From IMG/VR virus record IMGVR_UViG_3300035682_001186, positions 45,271 through 109,270 of that record: 64,000 nucleotides of DNA; one strand, written 5' to 3'. This document shows positions 34,994 to 47,700 of the stretch, piece after piece. The notes below the pieces were generated by a model. It saw only the letters and a program-made list of their open reading frames with translations. It did no database searches and was not told the DNA's origin. The stretch comes from a virus. Numbering within the stretch: the first letter of the stretch is position 1; each line of letters begins with the position of its first letter. A program made the translations under genes and the position numbers.

Positions 34994-35695
34994 ATGACGA
35001 TATTTCTTTATAAAAAAACTCATTTGGTGACAGGATTAAATTATCTTGGAAAAACTATATCTAAAGACCCTCATAAATATCGTGGTTCTGGAAAGTATTG
35101 GCTTAATCACATAAAAAAACATGGATATTTAGTAAATACTGAAATATTAAAAGAATGTCAAACATCAGAAGAACTTAAAGAATGGGGATCATATTACAGT
35201 GAACTATGGAACATTGTTAAAAGCAATGAGTGGGCAAATTTGCGACCTGAATCTGGAGATGGCGGGACGACATCTGAAATTCAGAATCACTCAGATAGAA
35301 TTGAAAAAAATCGCCAATCTGCTATAGATATGTGGGCAAACGAAAATCACAAAAAAATGAGAATAGAACGAATGACTATAGGACTAAATCAGCCAGGCGT
35401 TCAAAATAAAAAGTCAAAATCATTGAAAAAAACACTATCTAGTTTGGAAGGAAAAAAGAAAAATTTAGATAGTTTAAATATCGCCAGATCCAGTGACAAA
35501 TGGAAAGAAAAAGTTTATGATACAATGTTGTATACATTTTATCATCGCGATGGTAGAATTGTACAATGTACTAGATCAGAACTCATTAATAGATATCAAG
35601 TACATAAAGGAAATCTATCTAGTGTAATATCCAGAAAATCAAAATATAAATCAGTTAATGGATGGAGTATTACTCCAATGGAATATAAAAAATGA
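34994..35695 (+). CDS. GIY-YIG-like homing endonuclease (copy 2)
   Basis: A 233-residue protein, the same length as copy 1 at 8386-9087, and clearly paralogous. Shared blocks are K-TH--TGL-YL, DP-KY-GSG-YW--H--HG, KEC-T--ELKEWG-YYS-LWNIV and WANL-PE-GDGG. The linker of copy 2 (about 95-175) is Lys/Ser-rich and lacks clear NPM modules, so the DNA-binding half has diverged or decayed. The C-terminal ~55 residues again match (LYTF-H, V-GW-I). It separates gp6 from the giant baseplate gene and has its own promoter. Confidence 0.72.
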   Translation: MTIFLYKKTHLVTGLNYLGKTISKDPHKYRGSGKYWLNHIKKHGYLVNTEILKECQTSEELKEWGSYYSELWNIVKSNEWANLRPESGDGGTTSEIQNHSDRIEKNRQSAIDMWANENHKKMRIERMTIGLNQPGVQNKKSKSLKKTLSSLEGKKKNLDSLNIARSSDKWKEKVYDTMLYTFYHRDGRIVQCTRSELINRYQVHKGNLSSVISRKSKYKSVNGWSITPMEYKK

Positions 35696-35729
35696 ATTAT
35701 TTTTACAATGATATTAATGGAATAATGTA

Positions 35730-38700
35730 ATGGCAACAAAAATTCGGTCACTTGATTTTCTTCCTGAAGTTTTTAGAACTGACAGTAATGCTCAGTTTCT
35801 TTCTGCCACATTAGATCAGTTGGTTCAACAACCTGATCTACGTAGAGTTGAGGGATTTATTGGTCAAAAATATGGTTATTCTATTAACCCAACTGATCGT
35901 TATGTAGTTGAACCAACTAAAGTTCGCTATGACTATCAATTAGATCCTAGTGTTGTATTCTTAAAAACTGAAACTCAAACTGCCAAAGATTTTATCAATT
36001 ATCCTGGTCTATTAAACGCATTACAAAATAATGGCGCAATTACTAATAATAATGATAGACTGTTTGAAAGCGAATACTATAGTTGGGATAGTTTTGCTGA
36101 TCTAGATAAGATCGTAAACTATAGTCAATACTATTGGTTACCGTATGGCCCTGATGCTGTAACAGTATCAACTAACACAATTTATCTATCAGATAATTAT
36201 AATATTACATATAGTGATACTGGATATACGATTAATAATTCAGTACAAAAAAATCCATCAATAACATTATTACGTGGTGGTACATATACATTTGAAGTAA
36301 ATCAATCGTCGCAGTTTTGGATTCAGGGTGTTCCTGGATTATCTGGATATGGTTTAAGTCCTAATACTAGTACTAGAGATGTATTAGGAGTAGAAAATAA
36401 TGGTGATTCTATTGGTACAGTTACGTTTACTGTACCAGCAAAAGATGCTCAATCAGAATATGATTTGCCAGGAAATAATACTGTTGATCTAGTAACTACA
36501 TTGACATATGCACAAATCAACGGTCAAACCGCTGCATCAATTGGTAACATTGACGGTGTAACTCAGTTAAATGGTAGAACATTAATGTTCTATAATAATG
36601 ATGAAGCCGGTAGTTCTCAGACATATTTTTATTCAATTTCTGTTAATATTAGCACTAATATTGTCACGTTGACTCAAGGTATTGGAATTCCAAACTCTCA
36701 AAAGATTACTGTTACTAGTGGTACTACTTATGTTGGTAGAACATTCTATCGTGATGGTACTGGTACAATTAAATTGATACCATATCTTTCTGCAGTCTTA
36801 GATACATTGTATTATCAAGATGGATCAAATCCACTTAATGTTGGTGTTATTAATTTAATAGAAAATAATACTACTAATAGTATTAACATTGATCAAATTT
36901 TAGGTAAGAAAAATTATACAAGTCCAAATGGTGTTACATTCATTAATGGTCTTAAAGTTATATTTGAAGGAACCACTGTTCCATCAACATATCAAAATAA
37001 TGAATATTATGTTGAAGGTGTAGGTACGGCAATCAATTTACTATTAGTCAATGACTATCGTAGTGTTGAAAGTGATGAACCAGGAACATATTATCCATGG
37101 GATTATTATAATTGGGACGATAAAGAATGGGATCAATCAAATAATGTACCATTATATCCAGATTATTTAACAATCAATAGAAATAGTCGCGATTTAAATG
37201 CATGGTCTAGAAGTAATCGTTGGTTTAATATTCAAGTTATTAATGCCACTATTGAGAAAAATGGACAATTAACGTCAATTATCGGTAATACCAGTACTCG
37301 TGCACAACGACCTATTATTGAATTTTATGGTAATCTTGGTCTTTATAATAGTGGAACAAAATTCTTAGATTTTGTTTCATTATTTGACAATACAACAATT
37401 GACGCTTTTACTGAAATAGTTGGCCAACCAGCCTATACTATTGATGGTCAACCATTACTTTCTGGTCAAACAATTATTTTTAATCATGATGATAATAGTT
37501 TAGTTCGTAAAAACGTATATGAAGTTTCTTTTGTACCAACTGGACCGGGAAATTCAAATGTCATTGCACTTAATATTGTAGAAACTGCACAAGATAAAAA
37601 CCAAGTTACTATCATATCTGGTACAGTACGGAAATCAACTAGTTGGAGATTTAATTCTGTAGATTCTACATGGATTCAATGTCAACAAAAATCAACAGTT
37701 AATCAAGCTCCATTATATGACATATATGATATAAATGGAATATCACTTAGTGATCAATTATATTATAATGGTTCAACATTTGCAGGAACCAAACTATTTT
37801 CATACACTGATGGTACGGGCAAAGTTGATCCTATATTAGGATTCCCAATTAGCTATTCAAGTACAGTTAGTATTGGTGATATTAATTTTACAGTTAATCT
37901 AAATAAAGATTTATTTTATTATCAACAAAGTGATAGTGTTGTTGAAGAAAAAATTAATATTGGTTATGTATATGACTATCTAACCCCTGATGTACCAACT
38001 AAAAAAACTGGATGGGTAACAGCATTTACTCAAAGTTTTCAGTCACAAGTATTTGAATTTACAGTCAATCAAGAAACTCAATCTAGATTTACATGTGATG
38101 TAGTAGTGAAAACTGATACGGTAATTGATCCACATCATGTGTATGTCAATGATGTATCGTTAGATGAGGATACTGCTTATTCACATGTCATTGATCTAAA
38201 TAACAATACTACTACTATTATATTAAATACTCCGGCAATACGTGGAAATAAAGTTACAGTAACATTATTGAGTGATCAAGTTAGTCGTACTGGTTATTAT
38301 GAAATTCCTAGTAATTTACAAAACAATCCATTTAACACCGACATTACTAATGTTGATGTTGGTGATATCAAGAACCAGTATGACACCATATTTGAAAATA
38401 CAGTAGGAGTAACAGGACAAGTATTTGGACCTAATAATGTTTATAATCTAGGAAACTTAAACAGATTTGGCACGGCAATTATTCAGAATAGTGCCAGTTT
38501 AGTATTACCCGGTGTATTTTTACGTAAACCTGGATTTAATTTATTTGAAGCATTACAATTCAACAGTGATCAATATACAAATTTCAAATCATTGTTGATT
38601 AATTTAACTGATCAAAACGATTTCACAGTCTATACAACTCCAGCTACAATGTTGGATACAATTCTTTATCAAATTGCCAGTACAAGAAACAGTACAAATT

Positions 38701-41700
38701 CATTCTTTTGGAGTGATATGTTGTATACTGGAAGTCCATATAGAACCAACAGTTATCCATTTAATGTTTCATTATCTACTATTACATTACCAACATATAG
38801 AACTTATGATTTTACATCAGCGAACTATTATGGTTTAGCTGTTTATATTACTACTACAGTTAATGGTCAACTAGTTACTAATCAATTGATACGTGGTGTG
38901 GATTATGTTGTTAATAATATTAGTCCAAATTTAACAGTAACATATAACATTGTTGCTGGTGATACAATTACAGTTAATGAATACAATCAAACATATGGTA
39001 CATATTGTCCAAACACACCAACTAAACTAGGATTATATCCAAGTTTTATTCCTGAAGTTATCTTAGATAATACTTATACTATCCCAACTTATTTTATTTT
39101 AGGTCATGATGGTAGTTATACAAAACTTTATGGTAATTATATTAACGGTCAGTTAACTGATTTCCGTGATAAAGTTTTATTAGAATTTGAAACTAGAATT
39201 TACAATAACTTAAAAGTTTCTGGTGATATACCATTATCAGCAGATGAAGTTATTCCAGGACAATTTAGAACCACTGATTATTCACAAAGTGAAATATTAG
39301 ATATATATAGAACAAATTTCTTAAAATGGGTTGGTTTAAATCGTATTGATTATAAAACACAACAATACAATAGATCAAATCAATTTTCATATAATTATAA
39401 TAAGAGTACTAACATACTTAACAATGAATTGTTAAAACAAGGTTATTGGAGAGGTGTATATAATTGGTTCTATGATACTAGTGATCCAGCAAATGCGCCA
39501 TGGGAAATGTTAGGATTAACCAGTGAACCAACTTGGTGGACTGATAGATACGGTGCTGCTCCATATACTAGTGATAATACATATATGTGGCAAGAAATTA
39601 GTGAAGGTTATGTATGGAATAATGGTGATAGTTATATTAATCCATTTAAAATCAGACCAGAATTATTAAGTGTATTGCCAGTAAATCCGGCTGGAACATT
39701 ACAATCACCATTACCAATTGTAGTTGGTAATTATGATTCATTTACATTTGAACGTAATTGGATTGTAGGAGATCAAGGGCCGGCAGAAACTGCATATCTA
39801 CGCAGTAGTTCATATCCATTTGATTTAATGCGTATATTAGCATTAACTAAACCAGCAAAATTCTTTAACTTAAATGTTGATCGTGATTTGTACAAATATA
39901 ATAAAGAATTCAATCAATATCTATACAATGATCGTTATCATTTGAATCCTAGAGAGATTCAAGTTTATGGATATGACGAATCCACTTCTCAAGGCGTGTC
40001 CAAGGCATCGTATATTAATTGGGTAGTAGACTATATCAATCAACGTGGTGTTAATGGTACAACTGAAGTTACTACAACCTTGAAAAATCTAGATGTCAGA
40101 CTAACATATAATATGGCTGGATTTAGTAGTAAACAATACTTAAAATTTTTGATTGAAAAATCAACACCGAATACTCAAAATACAACATTGTTAATTCCAG
40201 ACAATAGTTATAGTGTGTTGTTATACGATAATGTACCAGAAGATAAAATTGTATATAGTTCAGTTATTGTACAACGTACTAGTGCGGGTTATACAGTTTG
40301 GGGAAATAGTCAAAGCGATCCATTCTTTACGGTATCAGTACCTAAAGCTGGATTTACAAAAACATTAAGTGTGAATAATCTGTCAGTGACAGTTAGTAGT
40401 GAATTTTATACAGACAAAACTATTACAATACCATATGGTAATTTATATTATACTACTCAGGGAGTTAGTGAATTTATTAAATCATATGGACAGTATCTAG
40501 TAGATCAAGGTATGATTTTTGGTTATGTAATTGATACTATAACCTATGACTGGGATCAAATGATTCGTGAGTTTTTGCATTGGGCAGAACAAAGTTGGGA
40601 AGTTGGTAGTACTATCAATTTAAACCCATCTGCTAAAATTGCCACTGTAAATAGACCAGGATTAGTGGTTCAACCGTTGACAATTCAACAAGATAATTTT
40701 ATTTTAAATCAAAATCTAATACCATTACAAAGTCAAAATGCTAGTATTGTAAGAGAAAATGAAAGTTTTACAGTTGGTGTATTAACTGACGGAGATAGTG
40801 TAGCCTTTACAAATCTTAATTTGGCTAGTATGGAACACGCAGTAGTGTTTGATAATTCTACCATATTCAATGATACCATTTATGATTTAGTTACTGGATT
40901 ACGTCAACAAAGATTGGTATTACAGGGTTATAAATCAGGTGAATGGAATGGATATGTTAATGCCAGTGGATTTATTATCAATGAAGATAATATTCAAGAA
41001 TGGGTACCTAACATCAAATATGCTAGTGGGAAAATTGTAACTTATAAAAATCAATATTGGGTTGCTAATCAATTGATTCAACCACAAGCAGAATTCTTTA
41101 ATGAACAATGGACTCAAACAACATACGATAAAATTAAAACTGGATTATTACCTAATCCAAGTACCAATGCATATGAAAGTTTATATTACTATGATAGTAC
41201 TAGAGCAAACTTTGAACTAGATGCCGATCTATTATCATTTAGTTTGATAGGTTATAGACCAAGACAATATTTGGCTGATGCCGAATTAAGTGATATTACT
41301 CAAATTGGTGTATATAAAAACATCATTAAAGAAAAAGGAACTAACTTAATTGCTAATGCTTTTAAGAGTGCAAACTTAACTCAGGGTAAAATTGATTACA
41401 ATGTAAAAGAAAATTGGGCAATTAAAACCAGTGTATTTGGTAGCGTATCTAACAGTAATTTTGTTGAATGTTTATTACTTCAGAATGAACTAACTGGTAA
41501 TCCAACACTATTAGGATTCTCAGATAATGGATCTGTAAGCGGAGTTCAACAAACAGTATTGATGAATGATATCATCAACTGGAATATGCCACCAACATCT
41601 GCAAATTTCTTACCGCCATTTAATGACGTTTATTCATATGAACGTGGTTTACCAAGCGCAGGATATGTCAATCTAAATGATGTAAAATTTAAAGCGTTTG

Positions 41701-44700
41701 AACTTACTGATTTAAATAATACATTTGATACTACCAATATTGACACGTTGAATCGTGGTGATAATATTTGGGTTGCCAAATATCGTGGAAGTTGGAATGT
41801 ATTTACTCCACAAACAGTAAACACACAAGTAATAAGTATCATTAATAATTTAAATAATACAATTACTGTTAACTTTGGTAAAAATCCAAATTTGGCAAAA
41901 AATGATCCAATTGCAATTAGTAATTTTGATTCTAGAATCAATGGTTATTATGAAGTTCTATCAGTGAATTCATTAACTAGTGTAATTATTTCAAAAGCAT
42001 TGGATAATGCTGTATTACAATTACAAGGTAATGGTATAGCCTTTAAACTAGTATCTAGAAGATTTACTCAAGCTAGCGATCAAGTATATAGTACGGTATT
42101 CAATAGTGAATATTATACCAAAAAATCTTGGATTGATAGAGATACAGACAATCAGTGGGCTGTATGGTCATGTGGTCCAGATTATACTGAGTTTAATATT
42201 GACTCTACAGAATTGAATTTACAAGATTTGGGTAGTAGTGTTGCATACAGTACAGAAATAGGTTATGTTGGGGCCAGTGCAATTGATGGAACAATTTATC
42301 GTTATTATACTGACACTACTGGTCAAACTATAACTCAAACTATATCTCAACCTTCTTCAACATTTGGCACAGCCATGGTTGCAGTAGATGAATACTTGTA
42401 TGTCAGCGATGCACTTAATAATAAAGTTTATGTGTATAAGGTAAATTATCCAAGTAATTTTATCACATTACAAACAATTATTAATCAGATTACCACTGGA
42501 CAAATAACAGTTAGTGCTGATAATCAATGGGTATATATTTCCGATGTGGAAACAAAAACTATTGCAGTTTGGGCATTAATGACTAGTGGTGATTATGAAT
42601 ATGTTAGTACTATTACTGGTCCAAGTACTGCTACGGGATTTGGTACTTCAATCACTACTAGTATAGATGGAGTTAAATTAATTGTAGGTGCACCATTAGA
42701 AAGTTTAGTAACAAGTGGATCAACTCAATTAACTGGTTCTGGCGCAGCTTATGTATATACTAGAAGTGTACAAAGATTCATGTCAAATGGTACAAGTACT
42801 ACATACACAGTTAATGGAACTATTCCTAATGCAATTGCTGATGTCTTAGTTGATGATGTATTAACTAATGATGTATCTGTTTATGCTAATGGTTCAGTGG
42901 TATTTACTATTGCTCCAATTTATGGTAGTATTATTGAAGTAAGTTATGGAGAAATGAATCTTGTTACTCAATTATTAAGTAGCAATCCGATAGTTGGCGG
43001 TAACTTTGGTACTAGTGTATCAACCAACAAATTTGGAGCTCAATTAGTAATTGGATGTCCAAGTGAATTACAAACTGTTAATAATATATCAAACGTTCAA
43101 GGTGCAGTATATCGTTTCACCAATGGTGGTCAACAATATGGTTCAGTAGTTGGATCAGTTAGTGGCACCGCATCTGGATACATTTTCATTGATGGATTTA
43201 AAGTAACTTATTCTGGCACTGCAGATCAAATAGCTCAATCAATTAATACTCAAACTCCAACCAATATTATAGCTGTTGCTAGTGGTAATATACTTCAAAT
43301 TGGAGTTATAAACAATACAGTAGAAACTATTAATAATATTATTGATATTACTGGACCAGAAGAATACATTACTAATTTGGGATTAACATTGTATGTTAAT
43401 ACACAAGTAATAGTTAATCCAAATTTACCAACAATTGGAAGTTTTGGAAAAGTAGTATCTATGGGAACTCGTGACAGTATGGTAGTCAGTGATCCAACTG
43501 CTACAGTGTATGCTGAAACAACATTTGATTATAATATAGTTGACCCAACCGTATGTAATCCTATAGTATCAATTGACAATTTTACTATTTTTGATCACGG
43601 TGCTACGGCGTTTATTGACACATTTGCAAACACTGGAGTAGTATATGAATTTGACTATCTACCAGCTGCGGATGAAAGCATTATTAATCCTGGAAAATAT
43701 GTATTTGGTCAATTTATTCAAAGTATAGATAGAACTGGAATAGCAAATACTCCAAAATTTGGAACCAGTGTAGTTGATAATGATGGTGTAATAGTTGTAG
43801 GTGCTCCAAATTGGTATAGTACTGGTACTGGAAGAATTTTTGGATATGTTAACTATTGTCAAACTAGTAGTTGGTACATAGATAAGAAACCATTACCAAT
43901 GGTCTCAGTTGAACGTTTAAATAATATATCTATCTATGATACTATTAGTAATAATACATTAGATTATCTAGATTATATTGATCCAGTACAAGGAAAATTA
44001 TTAGGTGCAGTTGAAACAAATTTAGATTATATAAGTTCAACTAACCCAGCCACATATTCTGATGGAATAGTGTGGAGTTTTGAACATGTTGGTACTACAT
44101 GGCTTGATACAACAAGTATTAGAATGTTGAATTATAATCAACCAAGTGTGTCATATAACTCTAAAAATTGGGGTAAAGCATTTCCTGGAAGTACAGCCGA
44201 TATATATACTTGGATAGGAAGTTCATTCCCACCAATTCAATATAGTGGTAGTGGATTCGTAGTTGATTTTAATAATTATACTACAGTTAAAAGTTTAGAT
44301 CGCTCAACCAATGCTATTGTTGTTGACTATTTTTTCTGGGTTAAAAATTATAATTTTATTCCACCGGGAAAAACACTAAGTCCATTGACGTTAAGTCAAT
44401 ATATACTTAACCCACTTAATAGCGGAATAAGTTTCTTAGGTGCAATTACTACTAACGTTGTTGGATTGTTTAATTGTGAAAGTAGTATTAATGCGGCCAG
44501 TAGTGCACTACATATTGGTTACAGTATTGGTAATACACCAGATCAAAAACATCAAAGTTGGACATTAATTCAAGAAAATAATGCAACTGATTTCTTAACT
44601 GGATTCCCAACAGAAAGTCAACCAAATCCAATTGGATTATATTCAAAATATTTAGATAGTTTTGCTGGACAAAATCGTCTTGGAATATATATACCAAATT

Positions 44701-47700
44701 CAAAATTACCAATTTTGACTCGTTATGGTATTGATTATTCACAAAGTATGTTTATAAATCGTCCATTGGCACTACAAAATTATATTACATATGCTAATGA
44801 AGTTTTAATAAAATTACCTATTGCTGAAACTCGCAGTTTATATTTCTTAAATCAAGTCGGAGTTGGATATGATACAAGAGATTACTGGTCATATACTGAT
44901 TGGTGGGCAACTGGATATAGTAGTAGTACAAAGATTGTACTTGAAGTAAACACTGTTACTGATCTACAAACACTACAACCAAATCAAATACTTCCAGGAA
45001 CAGAACAAATTGTTATTGGACTATCAGATGGCATCATTGTAAAAGTAAAAGCCAATGCACAAGGTAATAGTGAAACTTGGACATGGTATGCGGCTACTGG
45101 ATGGGACAGAATAGGTTTACAAAACGGTACAATTCAAATTTCAGAAACATTATATAATACCCCAGTTCATTGGGATATTGGTGGTTGGGATATTGGATTA
45201 TATGATGATACAGTATATGAAGAAACTTATTGGATCATTCGTTGGTTAAACGAAGAAGCTTATATAGAAGATTTGTTGATTGAACGTAATAATAGTTTAA
45301 TATTAATGTTTAATTATATTCAAAGCGAATCACTAGAACAACAAAATTATCTTACATGGCTCAACAAAACCAGTTTGATTGATGTAACTCATACTGTTCG
45401 TAAATTATTACCATACAAGAAATTTCAAAGAGATAATCAGGAATTCTTGAGTGGATATTTGAATGAAATTAAACCATTTCACGTTAAAATTAAAGACTTC
45501 TTATATGTATATCCGGGACAAGATACGTTCTTGGGCGATGTAACTGACTTTGATTTACCGGCAAAATTTGTACCAAGTGTGGGACAATTTGAAACTCCAC
45601 AATTAGTATATACTACTCCAGAATTATATACACCAGAATATTTATCTACTAGTACAGTATGGCAATCGCCTGAATATACTCAATGGATTGAAAATTATGG
45701 TTTAAGTATTACAAATGAAAAAGGTCTTTATAATTTAACATCATTATCGGCATATATTACTTCAACTGCAACAATTATACCAGTTAAAAATACATATGGT
45801 ATGCCTGATGCTGGATTTATATATATTGGCGCTGAGAAAATTTCTTACAGTAATGTTGATAAGTTACAAAACGTTTTAACAGATATACAACGAGGAATTG
45901 AATCAACTCCAACTGATCATTATCCAAATGATATAGTTAGTGCCATATTACCAGCGGTAATTGTATTAGATAAAGCACGTGGATATGTAAATCCACCAGT
46001 GATTACTGTTATTAATAACAGTGCTTATCCTGAACCAAGAACTGTTGCTCAGCTAGTTCCAAATATGGTTAACGAATCATTGATATCAGTTCAGGTATTT
46101 AATTCTGGATCTGGTTACGCTACACAACCAATGATTGAAATTGAAAGTAGTTCAATATCTTCTACGTTTGTCAGTACTGATGTTAATATTGTATTCAATA
46201 CTATTACAGTAGTAGATCATAGTTTTGAAACTGGTGATTCTATTAAGTATTCAATTGGTTTAAATACAGTATCTCCACTTGGATTAATTAATAATAGTTA
46301 CTATTATGTAAGAGTTATTGACGTTAATACTATTGCACTTTATTATTCAGTTAAGGGTGCTTATAACATTGACAAAACTAGTTTGATGGATACTGAACGT
46401 GTTCAATTAGAAACACAAGGTTCTGGAACTGAAAATACAGTGGCAGTTACGGCCAGAGTAGCATTACTAACTTCAAGTCAACCTGTTAGAGAATTAATGA
46501 CTACTATTAAATTTGATAGAACAAGTTATGGTAGTTTAATTACTGAATGGATTAGTGGTACTATATATGCAGGAGAATTTACTGATATTGGAAAACTATC
46601 AAGTTCAACATTATTAGCGGCGTCAAGTAGTCCATGGGAATATTTGTCATGGAATGGAACAAATTGGGATGCTGATTTATTAGCATCAGCACAGGGTGCA
46701 TCATTACCTATAGTACAAGTTAGAAATTCATATTCATATAATGGACCAGTAATTGTAGAATTAAATTATGGATATACACCTGTAACTCCAGGACAATTAA
46801 CTGGTCAAAAAATTACTGCCTATAAAGTTAGTTCAGGATGGGATATTAATGATTGGGATGCAGAAGACTGGGATCTTACTTATCTTGAATGGATTGATCC
46901 AATTGATTACTATGTAAAAGTTATTTCTACAACATTAGTAGAAATATACTATGATCCATTATTTAATTTGCCAGTAAAACTTGTTGACTTTAATTACACT
47001 GTTAATGACGTATTATTCTTAAAAGAACCATTTACATTTAGTAAAAGTTTAGTGACATATGCGGGAAAATTATATCAATGTATAGTTAGTAATAATGATA
47101 CAATATTTGACTATAGTAAGTGGGAACAAATTTATAGTAATAATTCAATATTGAATGCTGCTGATAGAATTGCTGCTTTTTACGAACCAACTGCTAATAT
47201 GACGGGACGTGATCTTAGACAGTTAATGAGTGGTGTAGTTTATCCTAACGCTACTACACTTGGAACGCCGTTTAATTATAATGATGGTGAATTATATGAT
47301 TCAGTTGGTTATGGATATTCGTCATATGATGTTAATTCAACAGCCGAAATTGATACAAATCTTCAATCGCCAGATTTTAACTATAATCAATTGACTAACC
47401 CAACTACATATGATGTACAGGGTGGATCATTTAATGACGGTTATGGCCCAGAAGAATTGATTCCTGGTTTAATCACTGATTTCTTAGAATTCAATGTTAC
47501 TACTGATCCAACAACATTAAGTCCGGGTGAATATTTGAACTTTAGAATTCAAGTTGGTAAATTTGGTACAGATTCTGCTTATAACGTTAATCCATATAGT
47601 AATATATACACAACTACAGTTTATAATACTAATCCATATACTCAAACATATTTGACTCAAGATTTTGTCAGTACTAATAGTATAAGTGATGTATTACATG

